DNA from: Mermis nigrescens
Taxonomy: Eukaryota; Nematoda; Enoplea; Mermithida; Mermithidae
DNA length: 64,000 nt
NCBI GenBank assembly: GCA_036768485.1
Contig: JAVLUZ010000270.1
Coordinates: 372,001 to 436,000 of the forward strand
Direction: 5' to 3'
The notes under the pieces were generated by a model, which did not search any database, was not told the DNA's origin, and was given only the letters and a program-made list of their open reading frames with translations. A program made the position numbers and the translations under genes. Shown here piece by piece: positions 35,671 to 45,868 of the stretch (positions are counted from its first letter, which is position 1; every line of letters begins with the position of its first letter).

Positions 35671-36205
35671 ATTTTTGGTAAACTGTAAAATACCTCACTT
35701 TAATGTAGCTATATCCTGAGTAACTTTATCTTCACCAATATTGGTCCGTTTTTCATAAAATTTTTTTTACGCACTTTCTTTATGCATGTCCTCCTCATTT
35801 CAATCAATATCGTTCCTTTCCCCGTACATCTGCAACTTTTCCGTTCACACCATATAGTAAAGTTTAGCCGTTTTTGTCTTCCCAGAAACAGAGTTGTTCG
35901 ACATTTGATAGGGTAATTTAGATAATTTCTGAGTCTCTAAGGGCAAAAATCACTAAGAATCGCCCTAAAACGGCGCGAAGCGCCGAAAAATTTGACATTT
36001 TTCCTTTGAAATGCAATCTCTGCCATTATAAAGATATAAGAACACAATTATTCATTTCGGCGCCGAAAATTTTTGCGAATTTCAGACCTTTTTTGCAATT
36101 TTAGTCTTCCCAAAAATCTTTGTACATGTACAAAGACGGTCCCGAAAAGTCTTTGTGCGTCGGGAAAAATCTTTGCCGAGTACAAAGAAACACTGTTGCA
36201 AAGAT
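35671..36205. repeat. Remainder of inverted arm and adjoining hairpin repeat
   Basis: 35679-35875 is the distal part of inverted arm copy 3. 35880-36205 is an inverted relative of the 25988-26410 block and ends with aaacactg, pairing with cagtgttttt at 25988. Confidence 0.7.
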
Positions 36206-36442
36206 GTGACAATGGGCGAGAAGAAAAACGGAAATAAATGCTACATGATAAAATATAAAAACACGTAAATTAGTATGATACTAAAAGCGATAAAAAATGT
36301 AACATTGTACTATTAATTCAATATTTTTGGCTTCCAAAAACTGAGTTCAAACTAAATGTCTTGACGAAAATCCCAGGTTTTCCGGGTTTCCCGGAGTGCC
36401 AAAAAATTCCCGGGTTTTTCCCAGGTGAGTGGCCACCCTGAA

Positions 36443-38266
36443 TTGGGTATCTACATGTGATTCTGCATTCAGCTGTTTGAATCTTTTTAACACTTAGGTC
36501 GAGAAGATGCTTGCTTAGGTCGAGAAGAGGCTAATTAACGAAACCCATAGCTTTTGTAATATTGATCATAGAAGGATGAAATTTTTTTCCGCGCTTTCTT
36601 TCAACATGTTCTAAGTACTGAGCAAAAAAAATCCGCTCTTATGAAATTATCTTTTAGTATTTTGAAAGTACCATATTCTTGAGTTACTCCGTGTTACTGT
36701 TGCCCTTTCCCTTTTTTACTGCTGCTCTATTTGATTACAGTAATTCTTATAAGCAATTTGTTATGCGTATATGATATAACTTGCTAAAGTTCAAAATCCG
36801 TCAAAACCTCCAAAAGCGATTAAAATCCGTCACAAAACCCGTCAAAATCCCCTTCCCGTCAAAAACCCGTCAACGCACCCAAAAAACCGTCAATCTGACA
36901 GGAAAAAGGTCACACTTGTAAACACTGCTCTGACGCTCGTCAATGACACAAACTAAAACACAATAATTTAGCATTGCTTTATAATTGCAATCTGTCAGCT
37001 AATTGTCGGAGATAGTTTTGAAATTTATGTCCGAAGTTGTGTGAAACGGACTATAGCCTAAAATAGTTGGCGAGATAAAAAATGGATATGTAATTTGCAA
37101 ATTACCTTTGGCCATCAGTGATCATAATTTCTCTATTTTTTGATGTTTTTAATTTTTAAAAATAAGTATTGTCTGCTTCACATAACTTTGGGCATAAATT
37201 TTCAGAATTTTTGTCGACTGTAAACCGACAGACAGATTACAATAATTATATGTCAGATCAATATCATAATCGCAATCTATCAGCTTGTTGTCGGATATAA
37301 TCTTTAAAATTTATGCCCAAACTCTGTGGAACAGACAGTAAACATAATTTAGGACGTTTATTACTTTCTTGGCGGTCTGGAAGCAAAATTTTCGCCTAAG
37401 GAATAGGTTTTAAACGACTTCAACAGCAGAAATAACTATTTCAGCATAGTTTTTCTATTTTCGAAATTAAATTTTCGATGCTTTGTGCCACAGGAAATCG
37501 AGTTAAATCAAGCTTCTAAACGTCCTTTCGCCTATGTATATTTCACAAATTTTCTGGCGCTCTGCACCTGATTTTCACTAAAATCAAAGAAATTTAATGA
37601 TTTTTCGCACAAAATTGTCGAAACTTTTAGAATTTTCAAAAATAATTTTGGGCTCAAACTACAAATAGAAGTAGACAACAAAAAACGCCGAAAATACGTT
37701 ATTTTGCACGTGAAGGGCACATTTTTGGACTAACATTTTTTTGAATGTTTTTGGGAAAGTCGGGGTACCCGCCCCCTTGAAATAGTCCTGATCCGCCACT
37801 GATTTCAAATACCTACAACGGTGTGCAAAAGTTAATTCCCTGCTCAAGCAAAGAAGAAAGCTACCAGTATTTTGCAAAGCTTGTTGTAGCGGTTTTTGAG
37901 AGTAGCGAAGCGAGTCACATTATGAAAGCTTTTAGATCAGTTTTTGTTGCTGAATGACAATCTGCAAGCCGTAGGCTTATTAGAATGTTCATCTTGATAT
38001 TATGGGTTAGAAAAGACCTGTGGTCATCCTAATATTGCGTAAAATTATGAGGTGATAAATGATAAAATTTAGTGAAACGTTTCTGACTCCGCAGCTAAAA
38101 CTACTTTTACATCGTGCAAGAGGCATTGATAGAGTACATATGTATCGTTTTGGCATTTTAGGAATACTAGCAAAAGGGGAGCCTCACTGTCCGTTTTGCT
38201 AGATCAATCTTTTTTGCAAATGGGTCGCTTCGTTCCTCATTTGCAGAAAAGCTAGATAGTAGTGAC
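36443..38266. other. Intergenic repeat-rich stretch
   Basis: Contains the resumed satellite arm (36443-36530), relatives of the agtctgtttcacac MITE (about 36980-37340) and a cagtggcggatc-type element end at 37789. No gene recognised. Confidence 0.6.
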
Positions 38267-38534
38267 CATACGTGGGCAGCAAAAAAATTCTGGGGGGGGG
38301 GGTGCAAGATTTTTGAAAGTCAAAAAATGGCCTTAAAAATGGTGGTAGGGCAATAAAAACACCATTTTTTGACGTTTCTCATCAAGCACTATCCATTGGC
38401 ATCAAAAAATTGCGAAAAAACGAAAAAAAATTTTCAAAAATTGAATTCTGGGGGGTATTTTGATTTCTGGGGGGGGGGTATTTTGGTTTCTGGGGGGTGC
38501 TTACCCCCAAACCCCCCCCCCACGCCCAGGTGTG
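38267..38534. repeat. hAT-like MITE, copy N (reverse)
   Basis: 8-bp duplications gtagtgac (38259-38266) and gtggtgac (38535-38542), one mismatch. Begins CATACGTGGGCAGC and ends GCCCAGGTGTG. Confidence 0.85.
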
Positions 38535-39476
38535 GTGGTGACTGCTGACCAACGTATGTACTACAGATTTCCGACAACATTAACTATAGGTCTTATGATG
38601 ATCATATGGAAACTAGTAAATTGTGACAAAAGTCAATGTTACAGTATGATTTAATGACGAAATTCTTGTGCGATATTAAGTAATTCGATTACAGTATGCT
38701 TAGATCATAAGAAATTCTTGATTTTACGCTCGATTACATAAAAACCATATTTCGGGAATTCTTTTCTATCTGTTAGCTCACGTGCTTGTGCTCTAAATGT
38801 TAGTTTTATTCGTTCTCTGGGCAAAGTCCGGGAAATATTTAGTTGTAATGACGCAAATTACTTCGATAAGATTCGTTTTTATGAAACCTTCTTCCGTCTT
38901 TACCTTTTACTAAAAAAGAGTATTTAGTCACGCTTGTTTTAATGTTAATTAGCCAATCGGAAATCGTGTTACCGTAATTCTACCGTAATCTCGTCCAATA
39001 GAATTATTCTCCACCTTTTTCGCGAAAGTATAAAATATCTGTGCTTTATCATTTTGGTCTTTGTCTCTTTCCGGCAAAACCGGGGTTTAAACTTTCTCGA
39101 GTGCTCGGTGCTACGTACATAATTATTCATTTACATTATTATTCGACAAATAAAAAGCGTAACTGCAAACCATCGTAATCCTAATTGCTGAAATAGTTCG
39201 GTTACAAAATGCTCAGATGAAACAAAAAAGACGAATATACTTCGGGATTGTGGATTATTAAGGATGTAAAAGGAGGGGACTAAAGAAAAAGCTACCTATG
39301 TACACATATGCCTAAGTCGCAAAATCTGCTAAAAATCAGACTTTCTCTGAGCAACGCAAAAAATCGAAGTATATTCTGCGGCCTGCAGATTGAAATAAAC
39401 TTTCGAACCTAAAAAACGATTGAAAAAGCAGCAAGTTAGCTATGCAGTAGCTATGGGAAATTAGATGGAGTAAGCT

Positions 39477-39731
39477 ATAGTCTGTTCTATTCCAAACGAC
39501 CCATTTTTGCTTCGAGGCTTATTATGGTAGCATAATATTTTATGGTTTAGTTTGTTGCGGCAGTTTGTTAGATGCGTCATGTTAAGCAAAGCACTTTAAA
39601 TATCAATAAGAAACTTTAAAGCAATCAGCCGCTATGAGAGAATAAGTGAAGAAGCCAATTTGTGCAGTGAAAAACTAATACAGTAATAAGACTTTTGCGA
39701 AAATGGGCCGTTTAGAATAGAACAGACTACA
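39477..39731. repeat. MITE with tatagtctgttctattcc ends
   Basis: About 255 bp with inverted ends tatagtctgttctattccaa / ttagaatagaacagacta, followed inward by paired gacccatttttgc and gcgaaaatgggcc. Sits in the loop of the foldback repeat. Confidence 0.75.
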
Positions 39732-40194
39732 GGAGAGACTTTGCAATCCAATTAGGAAATGGCGAAAATCAATGCATTCAAGACAATCAAAAAAATTGTT
39801 GGTTTAAAACAGTAGGAAACGCGTAAGTTTATGTGAAACAGACTACACGTAGGTTCATTTGCATGCCCACAACGATTGTGTGCACTAATCAATTGTCGCC
39901 GGGCTTGCTTGCTATAATGCTCATGATGACAAAATAAAACAACTTTAAATACAATTGCAGTTAGTTTTCTATAATTACGATACGGCGGAGCAAGTCAGCG
40001 TTGCAACTTGCAAGCAGTTCACAGAAGTGTATATTTTAGATTACTCTCGTATGTGAAGCATTGAAAATTATTTAAAGAAGGTTACATTTTTTTAGAGACC
40101 GCTGAATATACTAAGATTTTTAGCGTTGCTAGAGAAAGTCTGATTTTTAGCAGATTTTGCGACTTTAGGCAAATACATAGGTAGCTTTTTTCTA

Positions 40195-40363
40195 TAGTCT
40201 GTTTCACACAACTTCGGTCATAAATTTGAAAACTATCTACGGCAATAAGCTGACAGATTGCGATTATAGCATTGATCTGATATATAAATATCGTAACCCT
40301 CGGCCTGCTGTCGACGAAAATTCTTAGAATTTATGAAAGAAGTTATGTGAAACAGACTATAGT
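40195..40363. repeat. MITE with tatagtctgtttcacaca ends
   Basis: About 168 bp, nearly palindromic, with ends tatagtctgtttcacaca / atgtgaaacagactata. Related copies at 63549-63705 and, decayed, at 2440-2525 and 36980-37340. Confidence 0.75.
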
Positions 40364-40659
40364 TTACTCCTTTTACATCCTTAATAATCCACAATTCCAA
40401 GTATATTCATCTTTTTTGTTCAATCGGAATGTTTTTCTTTGTTAGTAATCTACTTTTAATTAGCATGATTTGAGTAAATCAGTCGGTAAATACATACGGT
40501 AACATGCCACAATAATGACAGCAGTCAAAGAACGTGGAAAACAATATTGTTCTGAACATCAGCATTATCTTTTTTAAACAAGATTACCTTACCTTATTCA
40601 AAAAGATTGAAGGTTTTCAGCATAAACTTTGCGCAAAAATTAAGTGTTAAGAATACTAA

Positions 40660-41830
40660 CGCTCAGATTCGTAATCCTAGCGTGACATGGAACATTTTGA
40701 AAAAATTAAGCTTTCGCAAAGCTCTGCAACTAAATTTAATTTTCAGTGTAAATTTTACATAAGTACTAGGTGCAAAGAAAACATGCAGTCAAATTCGTAA
40801 TCCTGACCTTACGGATTATATTTAAAACGAATTCACGTTTTCAAACGCTCTCGAAGTAAAATAAATTTTTAGTATAAATTTCACACAATATTAATAAATG
40901 AATAGTGCGAACTTTACACAACTACTGGTTGAAGAGAAAAATAACAGTCAGATTCGTAATTCTGACGTTACATACAACATTTTTTAAAAAATAAGCTTCC
41001 CTAATGCTCTAGAAGTGAAGTTAATTTTCAGAGTAAACTTTTAAACAACTTTCGGTAGTTGAGAAATTTAATAGTCAGATTTGTAATCCTGACATTACGT
41101 GAACATTTTGAAAAAATTTCATGTTTTTAAATGTTTTCGAAGCAAAATAGATTTTTAGTGTAAAATTTGCAGTTCTACAATAAATCAATAGTGTAAACTT
41201 TACACAAGTAATGGTTGCAGAGAAATCTAACGGTCAGATTTGTAATCCTTACCTTACGGAACATATTTTGAATAAAAATTCACATTTCGCAACGCTCTGG
41301 ATATAAAATGAATTTTTAGTGTAAACCTTACACACTGACAATAAATGAATAGTGTAAACTTTACGCAACTATTGGGTACATAGAAAACTTATTGTCAGAT
41401 TTGTAATCACCTTACGGAACATATTTTGAACAAAATTCACGTTTTCCAACGCTCTGAAAGTGAAATAAATTTGTAGTGTAAATTTTACACAAAAACAATG
41501 AATGAATAGTGCGAACTTTACACAACTACTGGTTGTAGAGAAAATAACAGTCAGATTCGTATTTCTGACGTTACATTCAACATTCTGAAAAACAATTAAG
41601 CTTCCGCAATGCTCTAGAACTGAAGTTAATTTTTAGTGTAAACTTTACACAGCTACTGGGTGTAAAGAAATTCAATAGTTAGATTTGTAATCCTGACATT
41701 ACGAGAACATTTTGAGAAAAATTCATGTTTTACAATGTTATGAAAGCAAAATTAATATTTAATGTAAACTTTGCAATTCTGCAATAAATCATTAGTGTAA
41801 ACTTTACACAAGTATCACCTTAATGTTGGA
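40660..41830. repeat. Minisatellite, about eight ~150-bp monomers
   Basis: Each monomer starts near tcagattcgtaatcctgac and ends near gtgtaaactttacacaa. Starts are seen at about 40664, 40789, 40946, 41072, 41233, 41395, 41550 and 41677. Spacing alternates between about 125 and 160 bp, suggesting a dimeric higher-order unit. The Polinton is inserted just beyond it in related sequence. Confidence 0.8.
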
Positions 41831-42050
41831 ACTTTACACTTCCATAAATAAGTCAGCTTAGAGTGTAAAGAAATGCGACCAAGTGCAATGTGTAACCATT
41901 GACATGTGCCTTATTTTTAAAATAGTTCGCATCATTTAATTCATAAGCGGAGTAGTTGACGAGCAAAAAATAGGCAAAACGTGTTTTTTCACCTCAGAGT
42001 TTAAACTTTACATCATTAGAAATAACTCTGTTTTGAGTCTAAAGAAATGC

Positions 42051-42056
42051 ATCCAA
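42051..42056. other. Polinton target-site duplication, left
   Basis: atccaa, identical to 52169-52174. Six base pairs is the duplication size characteristic of Polintons. Confidence 0.92.
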
Positions 42057-42709
42057 AGTAGTAAGGCGTGGGTCCCTAGGGAGCAATGCTATAACATAGC
42101 CTGTGCTATAGCATAGGCAAGGACGTTAAAATCTGCGCCCTGGCTTTTCTCAGGGCGCAAGAATTGGGCGTGCCTGGACCTGCCCGGGGAGGGGGTGCGT
42201 CCAGCCCAGGGCCAGGGGCCCAGGGCCAGGGAGAGGAAATTTCCATGGGTAACCCCGGGTGTTATTACCCAGGGGGTTATTACCCCGGGGGTTATTTTTG
42301 AAGAGGCGTAAGTCAAGAACCAGCGGTCGGATCGGGCTCAAATTTTCAGAGTATATTAGGTATATGTTAGACATGCTATGCACAGAATTTCAGCGCGCAG
42401 CCTACAGTATACCAATTTACTTTACACTTTCTCATATAGTACTCTAACTTTAGGGATAGAGGGCGGATTTAGCTCAAACTTCCAGGGTAAGATATATAAA
42501 TTGTTGCTGCGCTATGTACAAAATTTTAGCGCGCAACCTACAGTATACCAATTTTTTACAATGCTCCCAGGAAAAATTGTGTGCACGCGCTCAGGCAGGG
42601 GCCCAGAGTCAGATGGGGGACACTACCGCTACTTTACACCGCTGTATGATCGTTCGTGATGCATAATATTCTCTTGCTTGCTCGCTGAAATGTTGCCACA
42701 GATTAGCTA
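42057..42709. repeat. Polinton terminal inverted repeat, left (653 bp)
   Basis: Reverse complement of 51385-52168. The outer 250 bp is GC-rich with ccaggggcccagg and ccccggg palindromes; the inner part has two copies of a unit of about 135 bp (core agaaagtgtaaagtaaatt ggtatactgtagg). The right repeat has three such units, accounting for the length difference. The innermost 65 bp is an inverted copy of coding sequence from the [YC]FW 3 fragment. Confidence 0.92.
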
Positions 42710-42712
42710 GAA

Positions 42713-43485
42713 TTAGGGCATTTTTGTAATCAGGTTATAATGATTATTAGCAGTGTGCAACTGAATCACCTTGGCAGCTTTAGGTCCTTCAAAAAACAAA
42801 ACATTGCCATGATATATTTTTATTTGGAACTCTGGCACCAAAGCATTTTGAATTTTCTCTACAGCTTCAAGCCCATATTTATCTTCATAAATGCTAAGAT
42901 TAGCTTTGTGCATCAGTTCTAATGCTAGCTGTCTTTGTATGGTGTGCCGCATCTTATCTCCTTTTCTTATAGACTCCCATTTTGGGCTCTTTTCTAGCTT
43001 TGCTATTCCTGTTACAACAGCTCGAGGTAGGGATAAATTATCATTTGAGGTGATTTCAATATATCCACCTCCATTTTTACAAAACTCCCTCAAATCAGGT
43101 TCAAGGCCAGTTCCGGTTTGTTGTTTTTTGTCAATAATAACTATTTTGAAAGCTATGTCCTCGCTTAAGCAAAACTCGTTCTTAGACTGGGCTACATTTT
43201 CAATAATGCTCAAAACCTTGTCAGCATTTATATACTCACGTTGAGTAAATGGAACTAATACAGGCGCATGAAGGCACGGTTGTCTAATTTCAATACCTAC
43301 CAAAGAGTCAGGAGGACAGTCATGCAACATCTGCTTGATAGCTTCCTCAAAAATCTGCTCAAAGACCTCAAACAGATTAGGGCATTTCTTAAACCGCAGC
43401 AAAAATGCTCTTGCAGTTGTCTTAAACCTACGAACAAAAATCTCTGGGAACTCATGGGTACTTCAAAGTATTTATTCAGATCCAT
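42713..43485 (-). pseudogene. Polinton DNA polymerase B, N-terminal fragment
   Basis: Only the amino-terminal region of the protein-primed family B polymerase remains, with recognisable Polinton PolB blocks (EIRQPCLHAPVLVPFTQREY, NDNLSLPRAVV, DKMRHTIQRQLALELM). A likely ATG lies at 43485, 37 nt from a TATA box, but its frame differs from the main frame, which is open from about 43465; a frameshift therefore lies near 43455-43470. The frame stops at 42713-42715, three bases from the terminal repeat. The exonuclease and polymerase domains that should follow are absent. A replication enzyme would have to come from elsewhere. Confidence 0.85.
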
Positions 43486-43522
43486 TTTTAATGTAAGAAC
43501 TTTATGGAGTTATACTTGCCCA

Positions 43523-43533
43523 TATTTATAGAC
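43523..43533 (-). promoter_or_regulatory. TATA box for PolB
   Basis: GTCTATAAATA on the minus strand, 37 nt before the ATG at 43485. Faces the box at 43546 in a divergent pair. Confidence 0.75.
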
Positions 43534-43545
43534 ATACAATCAAAA

Positions 43546-43558
43546 TCTATAAATACTA
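43546..43558 (+). promoter_or_regulatory. TATA box for the zinc-ribbon ORF
   Basis: TCTATAAATACTA, 50 nt before the ATG at 43606; consensus form of the element-wide motif. Confidence 0.78.
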
Positions 43559-43605
43559 ATAATGGTCTACTGTTTAAATACTCTTTTTAGTACGATAAGG
43601 AGAAA

Positions 43606-43935
43606 ATGGAAGAAATCAGGGAAATCCAAAAGCGTCTTTTTCTGGATGAGGAGAAGAAGCCATATGGCCGGTCCATCAAACCGGCCATCGAGCTATGTGG
43701 GAGGAACTTGGATCGGCCCATGTACTCCCTAATGATCCAGCTTTGCTATTTTTGTCAGAAAAATAGTTCTGAAAGGGACTTTTTCGAAACAAATTCTGGC
43801 AGGTGGTACTTGAATATCCAAATGTGCCCTAGGTGCAGCGAGTTTAATAGAGCCATGCAGGAAGCGGGCAAAAGAGTGCTGAAGCGCTATTCTGATCAGC
43901 AGGCTGAGGAGGAAAAGGCCAAAACAGCCTACTAA
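43606..43935 (+). CDS. Small zinc-ribbon protein (109 aa), function unknown
   Basis: Not recognised as a named Polinton gene. Visible features: a charged N-terminus (MEEIREIQKRLF), one CxxC pair (CYFC, about residues 47-50) and a second (CPRC, about 74-77) 23 residues later, and a basic/acidic helical C-terminus. This spacing fits a treble-clef or zinc-ribbon fold. Such ribbons occur in transcription factors as well as in many DNA-binding proteins, and the element also encodes a TBP. A role in transcription is only a hypothesis. Own TATA box 50 nt upstream; TAA immediately precedes the next TATA box. Confidence 0.7.
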   Translation: MEEIREIQKRLFLDEEKKPYGRSIKPAIELCGRNLDRPMYSLMIQLCYFCQKNSSERDFFETNSGRWYLNIQMCPRCSEFNRAMQEAGKRVLKRYSDQQAEEEKAKTAY

Positions 43936-43946
43936 GTCTATAAATA
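43936..43946 (+). promoter_or_regulatory. TATA box for [YC]FW protein 1
   Basis: GTCTATAAATA directly after the stop of the preceding ORF; 49 nt before ATG 43996 and 25 nt before ATG 43972. Confidence 0.75.
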
Positions 43947-43971
43947 AGGGTGCGCGTTAGGTATATTATAT

Positions 43972-44322
43972 ATGCAGCTTTTAAAAAAAGAAAGCATGTC
44001 TTCACCCGGTGAACTAGCGTACCATCATTTTATCCGAAAGCTTATTGAAAAAGCTAACAATCGCTACTTGAGCGTCAGAAATGTTCAAAGCATAGGCTCC
44101 TGTTTCTGGGGTTACATGAGCGATGCGTTTAAAGAGGAACAGCGCGAAATTGATAAACGCGAAGCGTTTTGGATTTTTGCATTGAGACTGAAAGCAGCCA
44201 TTTTAAACAAGGATGTTGATTCTTTGTGTGGCTTGTATGCGGCTTTTGATCAAAATGGAAAGAACATGTGGGAAAACATGTATGATAACTGTATTTTGCA
44301 ACAAGTAAATCGTTTGTTGTGA
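43972..44322 (+). CDS. Small [YC]FW-motif protein 1 (108-116 aa), unknown
   Basis: Start either 43972 or 43996 (MSSPGELAYHH). A helical small protein with the segment IGSCFWGYMSDAFKEEQ, then a second helix region and an aromatic C-terminus (MWENMY). It aligns by eye with the ORFs at 45547-45867 (IGDYFWPKMSNQYRQ) and 51180-51485 (LGRYFWSKLNAEYKQ): the same ([YC])FW-x2-[MLF] core at the same distance from the N-terminus and similar total length. Three diverged copies in one element point to an expanded family. No function is known to me; not an enzyme by any visible motif. Confidence 0.72.
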   Translation: MQLLKKESMSSPGELAYHHFIRKLIEKANNRYLSVRNVQSIGSCFWGYMSDAFKEEQREIDKREAFWIFALRLKAAILNKDVDSLCGLYAAFDQNGKNMWENMYDNCILQQVNRLL

Positions 44323-44459
44323 ATTTACAGTAAAATGTGCGTTTTCGAAAAACGCAGGCTCCCGTTGCTCTTAACCTCCACGTGGTGGGAGCCGGAAACG
44401 ATCCGTTTGATCGGCCAATAAGAGCATAAATATTAAGGAATAAAATAAAAAATGTAAAA
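44323..44459. other. Intergenic region with hairpins before the integrase
   Basis: Contains an imperfect palindrome tgcgttttcgaaaaacgca (44338-44356), then a GGCTCCC ... GGGAGCC stem (44357-44363 with 44387-44393) enclosing the palindrome ccacgtgg. Could act in RNA 3'-end formation of the upstream gene; this is inference. Confidence 0.55.
44424..44434 (+). promoter_or_regulatory. TATA-like box for integrase
   Basis: GCATAAATATT, the most diverged of the boxes, 27 nt before the ATG at 44460. Confidence 0.6.
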
Positions 44460-45519
44460 ATGGATAAATTGTTGACAAAATTATATTATGACCCTCAAAC
44501 TGGGTATACGGGGGCGAATCAACTTTTTGCTCGAGTGAAAAAGGTGCGCCCAGCTAGCAAAATTTGAAAAGGTAAAAGCATGGCTGGAAAAGCAACCCAC
44601 GTATACACTACACAAACCTGCAAAGAAACATTATTCACGTAACAAGGTAATCGTTAGCGGGGTTGATGAGCAGTGGCAAGCAGATTTGGTTGATCTACAA
44701 TCGTTAGCCGACCACAATCATAATTTTAAGTACCTACTCAATTGTATTGATATTTTCTCAAAGTACGCATGGTCAGTGCCACTTAAAACAAAAACTGGTA
44801 AAGAAATTATCGCATCTTTTCAGAAAATTTTCAAATCGTCGGGCCGTAAACCATATAAACTGCAAACGGATCAGGGAACTGAGTTTACAAACAAGGAATT
44901 TCAGCAATTTTTGAAATCTCAATTTATTGACTTTTTCACGACCAAAAGCGAAATGAAAGCTAGTATTGTTGAGCGGTTTAATCGTACGCTTAAGGAACGC
45001 ATGTGGCGGTATTTCACTAAAAAGAATACATTTAAATATATTGACATTTTACCCGATTTGCTTAAAAATTATAATAATTCTTTTCATAGGACCATTGGTA
45101 CATCCCCTGCTAACGTTACCTATAAAAACGAAAGAGAAATTTTAAACAAAGCATTCAGAATTGATAAACCGAACGTTGTTTTTAAATTTGATATTGGTGA
45201 TAAAGTTCGTATAAGTAAAGTGAAACGCACATTCGAAAAAGGATTCTGGCCCAACTGGACCGAAGAATATTTCATTGTTAAGGAGAGGTTTGCTCGCACA
45301 CCACCCGTTTATACTCTCGAAGATCAAAAGGGGGAAAAATTAGAGGGTGTTTTCTACGAAACCGAGTTGCAGAAAATTATTTCAAAATCAGATGATTTAT
45401 TCGTGATTGAAAAAATTATAAAAATTCGTAAAAAAGGCAAGAAAACTGATTATTTGGTGCGCTGGAGAGGCTACCCGCCTAAATTTGACTCGTGGGTTTC
45501 TGATATTGTAAAGCTATAA
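44460..45519 (+). pseudogene. Polinton integrase (retroviral-type, chromodomain), one frameshift
   Basis: Catalyses integration of the element. ATG at 44460 gives the conserved N-terminus MDKLLTKLYYDP ... TGANQLFARVKK. The frame meets TGA at 44565-44567; the rest lies in the +1 frame, so there is a single +1 (or -2) shift within 44556-44566. Downstream are the DDE core residues (D in WQADLVD, D in QTDQGTEF, E in SIVERFNRT) and a C-terminal chromodomain (FVIEKIIKIRKK, YLVRWRGYPPKFDSW). The TAA stop lies inside the next gene's TATA box. Probably an inactivating indel; stop-associated +1 frameshifting cannot be excluded. Total about 350 aa. Confidence 0.9.
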
Positions 45520-45525
45520 ATAGTA
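45513..45525 (+). promoter_or_regulatory. TATA box for [YC]FW protein 2
   Basis: GCTATAAATAGTA; overlaps the integrase stop codon (45517-45519) and lies 24 nt before ATG 45547. Confidence 0.75.
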
Positions 45526-45546
45526 AGTTAAATCTTAAGATCAAAA

Positions 45547-45867
45547 ATGGAGTCTATTGGTCAGTGTTTTTTCAATCATATTCTACATCGTTTATCACAA
45601 TACGCACATTTGTCTAATGATGCCATTGGTGATTATTTTTGGCCAAAAATGAGCAACCAGTATAGGCAAACATTGCTTAAATTTGATGATCATGCTATTT
45701 TGAGCTTCTCAAAGTTTATCAGAAAACGCCTGAAAAAGGGCGATCTTTGCCTGCTGTTCAACTTGTGGGAATTTTTAAGCCCTGAGGCTAGGTTTTACTT
45801 TGCGAACCTCCACACAAAAATCATTGATGAACACATAACTTCATCCATGTCATCAGTATTGATCTAA
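45547..45867 (+). CDS. Small [YC]FW-motif protein 2 (106 aa), unknown
   Basis: Second member of the element's small-protein family. N-terminal helix SIGQCFFNHILHRLSQYAHL, core AIGDYFWPKMSNQYRQTLLK, then a basic segment FIRKRLKKGD and an aromatic tail FYFANLH. It resembles the 51180-51485 fragment more than copy 1. Its stop is followed at once by a 22-bp tandem array that separates it from the convergent TBP gene. Function unknown. Confidence 0.72.
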   Translation: MESIGQCFFNHILHRLSQYAHLSNDAIGDYFWPKMSNQYRQTLLKFDDHAILSFSKFIRKRLKKGDLCLLFNLWEFLSPEARFYFANLHTKIIDEHITSSMSSVLI

Positions 45868-45868
45868 A

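Larger units (their letters stand above)
25103..36442. mobile_element. Composite insertion with CAGGGTGGCCACT ends
   Basis: Left end cagggtggccactggtttccc at 25103; right end agtggccaccctg at 36430-36442. Both are followed inward by cccgggttt-rich sequence in inverted orientation (25132-25165 and 36370-36420). The host sequence reads ...taaattgg | aattgggtatc..., a repeated aattgg. Inside lie other repeats, an inverted copy of the flanking satellite arm and the 7.8-kb hAT element. The superfamily is not identified and it may be a composite. Confidence 0.6.
39218..40430. repeat. Foldback repeat of about 1.2 kb
   Basis: Left arm about 39218-39375 (gacgaatatacttcggga, aaaatctgctaaaaatcaga). The right arm about 40095-40430 is its inverted copy, interrupted by a MITE at 40195-40363. 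The loop holds another MITE (39477-39731). No coding region. Confidence 0.75.

Noticed and set aside
42089..42659. ORFs in the Polinton terminal repeat
   Set aside because: Frames from GC-rich palindromic repeat sequence present in inverted form at both ends; no protein signature and no TATA box at the right distance.
42713..43402. Intact host or viral DNA polymerase
   Set aside because: Only the N-terminal region is present; exonuclease and polymerase motifs are absent.
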